Assembly (NCBI GenBank): GCA_964583845.1
Contig: CAZOXG010000026.1
Span: 1-14,410, forward strand
Source: JBAWVR01 sp964583845
Lineage (GTDB): Bacteria > Patescibacteriota > Minisyncoccia > Phycocordibacterales > GWA1-40-21
DNA length: 14,410 nucleotides
Direction: 5' to 3'
Shown: positions 1 to 6,532 of the stretch, one piece after another
Position numbering within the stretch: position 1 is the first letter of the stretch
Layout: the number at the start of each line of letters is the position of its first letter
Notes under the pieces: model-generated
Database searches by the model: none
What the model saw: only the letters and a program-made list of their open reading frames with translations
Told to the model about the DNA's origin: nothing
Program-made: the position numbers and the translations under genes

Positions 1-34
1 GTATATAGTATATTGTATGCAGTATATGGTATAA
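1..34. repeat. GTAT-rich degenerate tract at window start
   Basis: The first 34 bases are built from short GTAT/TATA units (gtatatagtat, then gtatatggtat). A related tract flanks the rnhA terminator near 12849-12950. The 12-mer agtatattgtat occurs in both, at 7-18 and 12868-12879. The tract also contains a probable extended -10 box for the first gene. It may be a diverged intergenic repeat, but low-complexity AT-rich DNA can give similar matches by chance, and its left edge is cut by the window. Confidence 0.4.
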
Positions 35-35
35 G
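27..35 (+). promoter_or_regulatory. extended -10 promoter of the first gene
   Basis: TGG followed by TATAAG at 30-35 fits an extended -10 element (TGn-TATAAT type). No convincing -35 box can be judged because the window starts here. A start of transcription about 7 nt downstream (near 42) would leave only about 4 nt before the ATG at 46. This matches the short-leader arrangement of recJ, rnhA and comEC in this window. Confidence 0.45.
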
Positions 36-45
36 AAACAAAAAT

Positions 46-678
46 ATGAATAAAATAATGATAAAATTAGATATAAAATATTCTCTTGAATATGAGAGGG
101 AACGAATAAAGAATACCCTCAACGAAGCTGGTTGGTTTATTGAAAATGGTTATTCAAACTGGATAAAATTGCCGGCAGGTAAAAAACTTGAGGAGATTGA
201 TGTAAAAACTTCAGAAAAATATTTACTGGATACTGCTCAAGAAGAATATGTGGACGATGATTATGAAAAGATTAGAGGCCTTATTAATGAACAGTGGTTT
301 AAATTTGCACCAAAACTAGAACGATATTTTGCTGAAACATTATTGAAACCAGAAGAAATTTATGTTGTACAGATTACAAAATATGGGGTAGGTGGGAGTT
401 ATCATGTTCCAAATACAGTTATTTTAAATTTTAATAATAAATCAGAGCTGGCACTTTTTAGAAATACTATTCACGAAATAATTCATTTATCTATACAGAG
501 TTTTATTAACGAATATAAAATAAGTCATTGGATAAAAGAAAGAATAGTGGATCAAATTTTTCAAAAAATTGATCCGGAATTGGGTATTATGCAAAAGAGG
601 GATATTGATACCAAATCGGTTGACTTGGCTTTCGAGAAATACTATCCAAAGATAGAAGAGTTGATTAAAAATATTTAA
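46..678 (+). CDS. putative HExxH-type zinc metallopeptidase, small cytoplasmic protein
   Basis: This encodes 210 aa if started at the ATG at 46. A TTG at 13 would add 11 residues but lies upstream of the likely promoter. Residues 143-147 read HEIIH, a classic HExxH zinc site, and the helix 161-169 (HWIKERIVD) supplies E165 as a plausible third ligand about 20 residues on, as in gluzincins. The N-terminal ~100 residues are charged and helical with no signal peptide or membrane segment, so the protein is probably cytoplasmic. I do not recognise a named family. The protease assignment rests on the HExxH...E pattern only; substrate and role are unknown. The gene stands alone and ends just before a strong bidirectional terminator shared with hppA on the other strand. 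Confidence 0.72.
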   Translation: MNKIMIKLDIKYSLEYERERIKNTLNEAGWFIENGYSNWIKLPAGKKLEEIDVKTSEKYLLDTAQEEYVDDDYEKIRGLINEQWFKFAPKLERYFAETLLKPEEIYVVQITKYGVGGSYHVPNTVILNFNNKSELALFRNTIHEIIHLSIQSFINEYKISHWIKERIVDQIFQKIDPELGIMQKRDIDTKSVDLAFEKYYPKIEELIKNI

Positions 679-680
679 AT

Positions 681-717
681 AAAACCGCCCGGTTCGCGAA
701 GCGAACCGGGCGGTTTT
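681..717. terminator. bidirectional intrinsic terminator between convergent genes
   Basis: A perfect 17-bp stem (arms 681-697 and 701-717, loop gaa) has a GC-rich core, with an A-run on the left and a T-run on the right. It therefore works as an intrinsic terminator in both directions, serving the metallopeptidase-like gene (+) and hppA (-). Confidence 0.9.
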
Positions 718-736
718 AAATAATCTCCAGATTAAA

Positions 737-2785
737 TTATTTAACCAATGAGAACAAAGGAGTGGAAGCAGCCAAAATCGGAACGAGCAAGATGGCAACA
801 ATGTTGATAATCTTGATCATTGGATTGATAGCTGGCCCCGCAGTATCCTTGTAAGGGTCACCAACAGTGTCTCCAGTCACAGCAGCCTTGTGAGCGTCTG
901 AACCTTTACCACCATGATTACCTAACTCGATATATTTCTTGGCATTGTCCCAAGCACCACCACCAGAAGTCATAGAGATAGCGACGAACAAACCAGTAAC
1001 GATAGAACCAACCAAGAGACCACCCAAAGCTTCAGCACCAAAGAGGAAACCAACAATGATTGGAGCGAGAACTGGAATCAAAGCTGGAACAATCATTTGC
1101 TTGATAGCCGCAGTAGTAACGATATCTACTGAACGAGCATAGTCAGGTTTAGCAGTACCTCCCATAATACCTTTAATTTCGCGGAATTGTCGGCGAACTT
1201 CTTCAACGACAGCACCAGCAGTTTTACCAACCGCTTCCATACACATCGCCCCGAAGAAATATGGCAACAAACCACCGATGAGCAAACCAACGATAACCAT
1301 TGGATTACTTAAATCAAAAGCCAAAACTTTACCATTGATAGCAGTAAGTTCCTGAGTGTAAGAAGTAAAGAGAACCAAAGCGGCTAAACCGGCGGAACCG
1401 ATAGCGTAACCTTTAGTAACAGCTTTTGTAGTGTTTCCAACAGCATCTAGAGGATCAGTAACATCTCGAACAGCTTCAGGCATATCCGCCATTTCAGCAA
1501 TACCACCAGCATTGTCAGTGATAGGACCAAAAGCGTCGATGGCCACGATAATACCAGTTAGGGATAGCATAGACATTGCAGCCACAGCTACACCGTAAAG
1601 ACCGTCACCAAAGTAGAATGATCCCATGATACCAACAACGATAGCAACCAAAGGTAGAGCAGTCGCTTTCATAGAAATAGCCAAACCTTGAATTACGTTT
1701 GTACCGTGTCCAGAAACAGAAGCTAAAGCGATTGATTTAACTGGAGAGTATTTGGTTGAAGTATAGTATTCAGTAATAACCACGATTGCCGCGGTTACTA
1801 AAATACCAATCAAAGCACAAATGTATAAGCCGAAAGAATTAGCTGGCATCAAGATCTTAGTGATAGGGTAGAAAGCAATCGCTGACAAGAGTCCAGCGGC
1901 AATCAAACCTTTATACAAAGCACCCATGATGTTGCCGTTCTTACCCAAACGAACAAACCAAGTACCAATAATTGAACAAATGATGGCAATACCACCGATA
2001 GCCAGAGGATAGATGATGGCATTTTTGTCATCAACAAAAAGAATAGTACCTAAGAGCATAGTCGCGATAGTAGTAACTGCGTAAGTTTCAAACAAGTCAG
2101 CAGCCATACCAGCACAGTCACCAACATTGTCTCCAACGTTGTCAGCTATAACGGCAGGGTTACGTGGATCATCCTCTGGAATTCCAGCTTCAACTTTACC
2201 TACAATATCAGCACCAACGTCAGCGGCTTTGGTAAAGATACCACCACCGAGACGAGCAAAGACAGAAATAAGAGAAGCACCAAAAGAAAGACCAACCAAG
2301 GCCTTAACATCGCCAGTGATCATGTAGAAGACAGTCACACCCAAAAGAGCGAGACCAACTACCAAAAGACCGGTAACGGCACCACCTTTGAAAGCGATAT
2401 CTAAAGCTTTTTTCAAACCACCACGAGCCGCTTCAGCAGTACGAACGTTGGCGCGAACAGAAACGTTCATACCAACATAACCAGCCACAGCGGATAAAAT
2501 AGCTCCTACTAAAAAGCCAGAAGCCATTTTCCAACCAAGGAAACCGGTTGGTACATTCCAAATCATTGGTACAATACCAATAACCAAGAACAAGATAGCC
2601 GCAATAATACCGATAGTTTTGTATTGACGATTAAGATAAGCCTTAGCACCAGCTTGAATCGCAGAAGCAATTTCTTGCATGCGAGTATTGCCGGCGCCCT
2701 GTTTCAAAACAATTTTGATCAAGATTAAGCCATAAACAATGGCAATAATCGAAGCAATCAAAGCAAAGATAACAAATGAGTTCAT
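737..2785 (-). CDS. hppA: membrane-bound proton-translocating pyrophosphatase (K+-independent type)
   Basis: An integral membrane enzyme that hydrolyses PPi to two phosphates and pumps protons, conserving energy from biosynthetic pyrophosphate. The 682 aa are the usual full length, with about 16 hydrophobic helices. Family signatures are intact: DVGADIVGKVE (189-199) and DNVGDNVGDCAGMAADLFE (215-233) in the catalytic Mg-PPi site, DNAGGIAEM (424-432), SGGGAWDNAKKYIE (607-620) and GDTVGDPYKDTAGPA (638-652). Residues 450-455 read GNTTKA. Lysine at 454, where K+-dependent enzymes have alanine, marks the K+-independent H+-pumping class. The gene follows nusA on the same strand after a 49-nt gap, so co-transcription is likely. 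An AT-rich stretch in the gap contains TATAAA-like boxes that could give a weak extra promoter. There is no Shine-Dalgarno before the ATG. Confidence 0.97.
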   Translation of the reverse strand: MNSFVIFALIASIIAIVYGLILIKIVLKQGAGNTRMQEIASAIQAGAKAYLNRQYKTIGIIAAILFLVIGIVPMIWNVPTGFLGWKMASGFLVGAILSAVAGYVGMNVSVRANVRTAEAARGGLKKALDIAFKGGAVTGLLVVGLALLGVTVFYMITGDVKALVGLSFGASLISVFARLGGGIFTKAADVGADIVGKVEAGIPEDDPRNPAVIADNVGDNVGDCAGMAADLFETYAVTTIATMLLGTILFVDDKNAIIYPLAIGGIAIICSIIGTWFVRLGKNGNIMGALYKGLIAAGLLSAIAFYPITKILMPANSFGLYICALIGILVTAAIVVITEYYTSTKYSPVKSIALASVSGHGTNVIQGLAISMKATALPLVAIVVGIMGSFYFGDGLYGVAVAAMSMLSLTGIIVAIDAFGPITDNAGGIAEMADMPEAVRDVTDPLDAVGNTTKAVTKGYAIGSAGLAALVLFTSYTQELTAINGKVLAFDLSNPMVIVGLLIGGLLPYFFGAMCMEAVGKTAGAVVEEVRRQFREIKGIMGGTAKPDYARSVDIVTTAAIKQMIVPALIPVLAPIIVGFLFGAEALGGLLVGSIVTGLFVAISMTSGGGAWDNAKKYIELGNHGGKGSDAHKAAVTGDTVGDPYKDTAGPAINPMIKIINIVAILLVPILAASTPLFSLVK

Positions 2786-2834
2786 AAGAACTAGTTATTA
2801 ATTTTTAATTTATAAAATTTGATTTAGAGTCGAA

Positions 2835-3986
2835 TTACTCTTCATCAGGTGTTGCTTTTTCCTCAGCAACTTTACCATTACCGCGAATATCAATTTTCCA
2901 ACTAGTCAATTTGGCAGCGAGACGAACATTTTGTCCGCCCTTACCAATCGCTAGAGATTGTTGATCTTCAGAAACTTCAACGGTGGCTTTTTTCTCGGTT
3001 TCATTCAATTCAATGTTGCCGATTTTAGCTGGAGAGAGAGCTTCCTCGATAAATTTCTTGGGATCCGCATTCCATTCAATAATGTCTATCTTTTCACCAC
3101 CAAGTTCACTCATGACGGTCGAAACACGAACACCGCGTTGACCAACCATGGCGCCAACGGCATCGATGTGATCATCTTTGGAGAGAACTGCGATTTTGGA
3201 ACGAGAACCAGCTTCACGAGCGATGGCTTTTATTTCCACTGTACCATTACTGATTTCAGGAGCTTCAATTTTGAAAAGTTCCTCCAAGAATTTTGGATGA
3301 GAACGAGACACTTTGAGCATGATACCTTTCGGTGATTCATCTACTTTGAATAGAAAAGCCCGAACGCGTTCGCCGGGGTTATATCGTTCACCAGGAATCT
3401 GTTCTTCATAAGGAAGAATGGCGGTAGCACGACCCATATCCATAAAGATATTGCCACGTTCTACACGTTGAACAATGCCGTTGATAATTTGATTCTCTTT
3501 TTTGCCGAATTCTCCAAGGACGGAGATTTTTTCAGCTTCACGAATCTTTTGAACGATAACTTGCTTGGCAGTTTGAGCTGCAATACGGCCAAAATCATCC
3601 TTTGGTTCCAAAGGGAAAATGATTTCTTCACCGACAGTAGCGTCTTTTTTAATAAACTTGGCATCTTCTAGAAGAATGTGGTGTTCCGGGTTGAAGTAGA
3701 CTTTTTCGTCGCCTTCAACTGGTTCTGGCTCGGAAGCCGTTTCTTCACTTTCTTCATCACGAAAGATAACCTGATCTTTGTCCACGACAGTTTTCACCTG
3801 ATAGAAATCAGTTTTTCCGGATTCGATGTCAAAATTGGCCCGAATAATCTGGCCTTTTTTGCCGAACTCCTTTTTATAAGCGGTAGCCAACGACATCGCA
3901 ATTGCTTCGAGCATTGTGGCGCGGGGGATACCTCTTTCCTGTTCCAACTGGTCTAAAACCGAGTGAATGACTTTTAAGTCGAGCAT
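2835..3986 (-). CDS. nusA: transcription termination/antitermination factor NusA
   Basis: Binds RNA polymerase and nascent RNA, controlling pausing, termination and antitermination. The protein is 383 aa with the normal order: RNAP-binding N-terminal domain (about 1-165), S1 domain (about 167-228, starting IINGIVQRVERGNIFMDMG), KH1 (about 235-305, with GAMVGQRG at 278-285) and KH2 (about 305-370, with AIGKGGQNVRLAA at 346-358). The acidic C-terminal AR repeats of E. coli NusA are absent, as in many bacteria. The N-terminal domain contains an acidic stretch (77-95, rich in E, S and P) that looks like a low-complexity insertion. The downstream neighbour is hppA rather than infB, the usual partner. 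It starts from a good sigma70-type promoter about 50 nt upstream, with a terminator-like hairpin in the leader. No Shine-Dalgarno is visible. Confidence 0.96.
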   Translation of the reverse strand: MLDLKVIHSVLDQLEQERGIPRATMLEAIAMSLATAYKKEFGKKGQIIRANFDIESGKTDFYQVKTVVDKDQVIFRDEESEETASEPEPVEGDEKVYFNPEHHILLEDAKFIKKDATVGEEIIFPLEPKDDFGRIAAQTAKQVIVQKIREAEKISVLGEFGKKENQIINGIVQRVERGNIFMDMGRATAILPYEEQIPGERYNPGERVRAFLFKVDESPKGIMLKVSRSHPKFLEELFKIEAPEISNGTVEIKAIAREAGSRSKIAVLSKDDHIDAVGAMVGQRGVRVSTVMSELGGEKIDIIEWNADPKKFIEEALSPAKIGNIELNETEKKATVEVSEDQQSLAIGKGGQNVRLAAKLTSWKIDIRGNGKVAEEKATPDEE

Positions 3987-4004
3987 GAAAGTTAATTAGC
4001 TGGT

Positions 4005-4033
4005 AAAAAAACAAGTCCGCCGTCGGGCGAACT
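4005..4033 (-). promoter_or_regulatory. terminator-like stem-loop in the nusA leader
   Basis: Read on the minus strand, an 8-bp GC-rich stem with one G-T pair (arms within 4014-4033, loop cgac) is followed after TTG by seven T's (4011 down to 4005). This is the form of an intrinsic terminator. It lies between the predicted nusA promoter and the nusA start codon, and no minus-strand gene ends here, so it belongs to the nusA leader. It could be an attenuator or a 5' stabilising hairpin. Against attenuation, it begins within about 5 nt of the predicted transcription start. Confidence 0.55.
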
Positions 4034-4044
4034 GTTACTTTTCA

Positions 4045-4072
4045 AGTTTAGCATTTGGACATTTTTTGTCAA
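4045..4072 (-). promoter_or_regulatory. sigma70-type promoter for nusA-hppA
   Basis: On the minus strand a perfect -35 box TTGACA (4067-4072) is separated by 16 nt from TAAACT (4045-4050). The -10 box is preceded by TGC, giving an extended -10. Transcription would start near 4038, leaving a leader of about 50 nt before the nusA ATG. Confidence 0.72.
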
Positions 4073-4111
4073 TTATATAATTTCAAGAAATTAATCCTTA
4101 ATACAGGATCC

Positions 4112-4130
4112 ACCTAGGCCTAGCCTAGGT
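4112..4130. repeat. 8-bp perfect inverted repeat (acctaggc / gcctaggt)
   Basis: Arms 4112-4119 and 4123-4130 are perfectly complementary around a 3-nt loop (cta). The repeat lies between the divergent nusA and secreted-protein promoters, with no T-run after it, so it looks more like an operator than a terminator. The outer half-site ACCTA...TAGGT recurs in the palindrome inside the HIT-gene promoter at 6434-6447. The binding protein, if any, is unknown. Confidence 0.4.
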
Positions 4131-4173
4131 AAAATAGAAAGAGTTAAACGGTATTCATAAACTGCATAACATT

Positions 4174-4209
4174 TTTGAATTACAAGAAGGAAACAATTTG
4201 TAATTCAAA
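4174..4209. repeat. 12-bp perfect inverted repeat upstream of the secreted-protein promoter
   Basis: Arms tttgaattacaa (4174-4185) and ttgtaattcaaa (4198-4209) are perfectly complementary around a 12-nt spacer. The repeat ends 18 nt before the -35 box of the plus-strand gene. It could be an operator for a dimeric regulator. A terminator is less likely because the arms are AT-rich and no T-run follows directly. Confidence 0.45.
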
Positions 4210-4227
4210 GTTCGCTTACATATTTTT

Positions 4228-4256
4228 TTGTTTTTTTAAAATCATAGTGTTATAAT
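4228..4256 (+). promoter_or_regulatory. promoter of the secreted repeat protein
   Basis: TTGTTT (4228-4233), a 17-nt spacer and a perfect TATAAT (4251-4256) preceded by TGT (extended -10). Transcription would start near 4263, giving an AT-rich leader of about 28 nt with no Shine-Dalgarno before the ATG at 4291. Confidence 0.78.
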
Positions 4257-4290
4257 GTGAGAAGTTAAAAAATCATTCTTATTTATATTT

Positions 4291-5925
4291 ATGTGGCAAA
4301 AAATTATTAAAGTAGGGAAGCAGTATCTAATGACTTTGTCATTAGTATTATTGTCAGCTGTGGCTTTGGCTTCTTTTTTCTCCTCAACCGATAATCGACA
4401 GATTTTTGCTGGACTAGAAAACAAAATGTCAGCCACTTCAGTTGGTGACCTTGGAGCTGCTTCCAGTACTTTATCTGGTTTTGCTTGGTCTTCAAATATA
4501 GGTTGGATCAGTATGTCTGGCACAACGACACTTGGTACGACGTATGGGGTAAATATTCAGTCTGACGGCAGTCTTGTTGGTTATGCTTGGTCAGATAATA
4601 TTGGTTGGATAAAGTTTGGTGGTTTGAGTGGTTGTTCACCAAGTCTTTTGGGTTGTGATGCTAAAATTACTAGCAATTGGACTTTGTCTGGTTGGGCAAG
4701 AGCTTGTGCTGGAACACAAAACGGAGACTGTAATACCCCTTCTCGTACTGATGGCTGGGATGGCTGGATAAGTTTGTCTAGTGCAAACGGTATTGGGGGA
4801 GGTGCTTACGGTATTACCTTTTCTTCTACGACCTTAGCGGCTATTGCTGGTAGTTATGCTTGGGGTAGTGATGTTGTCGGCTGGATTAGTTGGAAGCCAG
4901 CTTTTGGTGGGGTGGTTATTACTTCTGAAAATAAAAATTGTTTTTCTCCAAAGCCAACACCGACTCAGTCATTTGATTTTGGTGCAGACAATGTTGCAAA
5001 AAACTGGAAGTTAATTACCGAATACCCACGAACAATAACTACATTAGGATCATGTGAATATGGTTGTAATAATGGTTATAATGGTACTCAATGTTACGGA
5101 ACTTCACAGTGTCAGACCAATCCACTTGATGAGACCACCAGGCTTCCAATAGACCCAAATATAGTTAGTAAGAGTGGTTTTGGGTATTGGAAGAAAGGAG
5201 CAACTTCAACAAATTTAGGATTCTGTGAGTATGATTGTAAGGTTGGTTGGATCTGGAATGGTACAGAATGTATAAAAGATATTAGAATAGAAGGTAATTG
5301 TATTGATAAGCCGTCACCATCAACTAATTATATTTTTAGTGCTAAAGTTCACATAGGTCTTCCTTCGCCATGGTGGTACGATGTAGGGTTAGATGTATCT
5401 AATACAAACGATAGGGGCTCTTGTGGTTGGAACTGTAACGGTGTCGACGGCTATACAATATCCGCAGATAAAAAGTCTTGCATTTATAATGACGGCATTT
5501 GTGGCGAGGACGATTTGATTACTATGGTGGGTAGTACAACCACAGTTAATTACGCCGGAAAGGATAATCATGGTCTATGGGCTTGGGTTTCCACTACGAC
5601 TTTTGCGGGCACACCATCACCTGAATGTATATTCACTTGTAAGGATGGCTATTCTTATAATTCTACTACTAATAAATGTGAAACTGGTCCCGATCCGATA
5701 ACAGGTGGTTGTAAAGGCGCGAAGCCGATAACTGGTCCTGGAACTGGAGTGCTGGTATCACCAGATAGTATGCGTCAGGCATCTACATCGTGGGATTACC
5801 TTGACTATGACTTAATCCAATCTGACTTTGATAGCGCCGGTAATTGTAGATGGGGTTGTGGAGTTGGTTATTTACCGGGAGTTAATAAAAATTGTTACCG
5901 CACCGGTACTACTACTCAAAAATAA
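4291..5925 (+). CDS. secreted repeat protein: AWS/IGWI repeats plus five four-cysteine modules
   Basis: This 544-aa protein is predicted to be exported. Residues 1-11 are basic, and a hydrophobic stretch (13-30) forms a signal peptide or N-terminal anchor. Residues 62-205 hold four related units: FAWSSNIGWIS (64-74), YAWSDNIGWIK (98-108), a diverged DGWDGWIS (154-161) and YAWGSDVVGWIS (189-200). Residues 217-535 form five consecutive modules of pattern C-x(37-44)-C-x3-C-x(8-14)-C, with the last three Cys in motifs such as CEYGCNNGY and CIFTCKDGY. Cysteines are at 217/255/259/268, 274/312/316/327, 337/378/382/397, 404/446/450/463 and 474/519/523/535. The even count suggests disulfides outside the membrane. 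There is no C-terminal anchor or sorting motif. AWSxNIGWI repeats recur in secreted Patescibacteria proteins (recalled, not searched). Function is unknown; a surface or adhesion role is only a guess. Confidence 0.88.
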   Translation: MWQKIIKVGKQYLMTLSLVLLSAVALASFFSSTDNRQIFAGLENKMSATSVGDLGAASSTLSGFAWSSNIGWISMSGTTTLGTTYGVNIQSDGSLVGYAWSDNIGWIKFGGLSGCSPSLLGCDAKITSNWTLSGWARACAGTQNGDCNTPSRTDGWDGWISLSSANGIGGGAYGITFSSTTLAAIAGSYAWGSDVVGWISWKPAFGGVVITSENKNCFSPKPTPTQSFDFGADNVAKNWKLITEYPRTITTLGSCEYGCNNGYNGTQCYGTSQCQTNPLDETTRLPIDPNIVSKSGFGYWKKGATSTNLGFCEYDCKVGWIWNGTECIKDIRIEGNCIDKPSPSTNYIFSAKVHIGLPSPWWYDVGLDVSNTNDRGSCGWNCNGVDGYTISADKKSCIYNDGICGEDDLITMVGSTTTVNYAGKDNHGLWAWVSTTTFAGTPSPECIFTCKDGYSYNSTTNKCETGPDPITGGCKGAKPITGPGTGVLVSPDSMRQASTSWDYLDYDLIQSDFDSAGNCRWGCGVGYLPGVNKNCYRTGTTTQK

Positions 5926-5942
5926 AAAATAGTGTTTAAATA

Positions 5943-5982
5943 AAAACAAAAAGTTCACTTTATAAAGTGAACTTTTTGTTTT
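5943..5982. terminator. bidirectional terminator, perfect 40-nt palindrome
   Basis: The 40 bases are perfectly self-complementary (20 bp per arm, centre 5962/5963), with a GTTCAC core flanked by A- and T-runs. The palindrome lies between the convergent secreted-protein and HIT genes and can terminate both. Its right edge overlaps the HIT stop codon by two bases. Confidence 0.85.
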
Positions 5983-6400
5983 ATATATGACTAATTATTT
6001 TCTCTGCCCAGTCTTTCATCTCACCGTCTTTGTATTTTTTGTCAGATTCCCAGGCTGTAAAGCCATCATTGAAATAGCGGGGAATAATATGAATATGAGC
6101 ATGGAAGACGGCTTGGCCGGCGGCTTTTTCATTGTTCATGCCTATATTTATACCATCGGCTTCGGTCGCTGCCTTTATGGCCAGCGCCACCTTTTTAACT
6201 GTTTTCATCATTTCACCAACACAGTCATCAGGTATTTCATAAATATTTTCATAGTGACCTTTAGGCACAACTAGAGCGTGGCCAAAATTATTTGGTCCAG
6301 TGGAAAGAAAAGAAAATGAACAGTCATCTTCGTAAAGTTTTCCTTCCGAACGTATTTCTCCAGAGATAATTTTACAAAACACACAATCATTTTTTGTCAT
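5981..6400 (-). CDS. HIT family (histidine triad) nucleotide-binding protein
   Basis: A small cytoplasmic protein of 139 aa, the usual size for HINT/HIT hydrolases that act on nucleoside phosphoramidates or dinucleotides. The triad HAHIHIIP at 100-107 (H100, H102, H104) is intact. The N-terminus has the common CxxC (C6 and C9 in DCVFCKIISGEI), and the core FLSTGPNNFGHALVVPKGHY fits the family. The exact substrate cannot be told. It has its own promoter, divergent from recJ, and converges on the secreted-protein gene. No Shine-Dalgarno is visible before the ATG. Confidence 0.93.
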   Translation of the reverse strand: MTKNDCVFCKIISGEIRSEGKLYEDDCSFSFLSTGPNNFGHALVVPKGHYENIYEIPDDCVGEMMKTVKKVALAIKAATEADGINIGMNNEKAAGQAVFHAHIHIIPRYFNDGFTAWESDKKYKDGEMKDWAEKIISHI

Positions 6401-6428
6401 TTGGATTTTAAAATATTATTACAAAAGT

Positions 6429-6458
6429 ATTATACCTAATTTTAGGTTAGTTGAACAA
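6429..6458 (-). promoter_or_regulatory. promoter of the HIT gene
   Basis: On the minus strand TTGTTC (6453-6458), an 18-nt spacer and a perfect TATAAT (6429-6434). Transcription would start near 6422, about 22 nt before the ATG. A small palindrome fills most of the spacer. Confidence 0.6.
6434..6447. promoter_or_regulatory. palindrome acctaa-tt-ttaggt inside the HIT promoter
   Basis: Two perfect 6-bp arms around TT lie between the -35 and -10 boxes of the HIT promoter, where a repressor would block polymerase. Its half-site resembles the 4112-4130 inverted repeat (ACCTA...TAGGT). It could be an operator, but with short arms chance is possible. Confidence 0.35.
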
Positions 6459-6517
6459 ATAGAATGAGTTTCTTCCAGTTAAATCTAAAAGATATTTCTT
6501 TATCTTGTTTATATAAA

Positions 6518-6526
6518 TGCTATACT
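6518..6526 (+). promoter_or_regulatory. extended -10 promoter of recJ
   Basis: TGC followed by TATACT (6521-6526) is an extended -10 element; no good -35 box is seen at the expected place. Transcription would start near 6533, which is itself an ATG in the recJ frame. This makes the more upstream ATG at 6464 an unlikely start. Confidence 0.55.
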
Positions 6527-6532
6527 TTGGCA

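Larger units (their letters stand above)
4073..4227. other. centre of the nusA / secreted-protein divergent region
   Basis: This stretch between the two divergent promoters holds no ORF I can support. Its recognisable content is two inverted repeats (4112-4130 and 4174-4209), listed separately. The remainder is AT-rich sequence without a clear signal. The full gap between the two start codons is 3987-4290. Confidence 0.6.

Noticed and set aside
13..45. TTG start at 13 for the first gene
   Set aside because: It lies in the GTAT-rich tract and upstream of the probable -10 box at 30-35; ATG 46 is preferred.
2958..3335. 125-codon open frame on the plus strand inside nusA
   Set aside because: It is antisense to an intact, well-conserved gene, has no start signal, and its composition is explained by nusA codon usage.
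4242..4523. 93-codon minus-strand frame across the secreted-protein promoter
   Set aside because: It overlaps the 5' end and promoter of a strong gene, has no ribosome site, and its protein shows no family features.
6464..6532. Longer recJ start at ATG 6464 (23 extra residues)
   Set aside because: An extended -10 box lies at 6518-6526 inside this extension, and the extra residues do not resemble a RecJ N-terminus. A start at 6533 or 6548 fits better.
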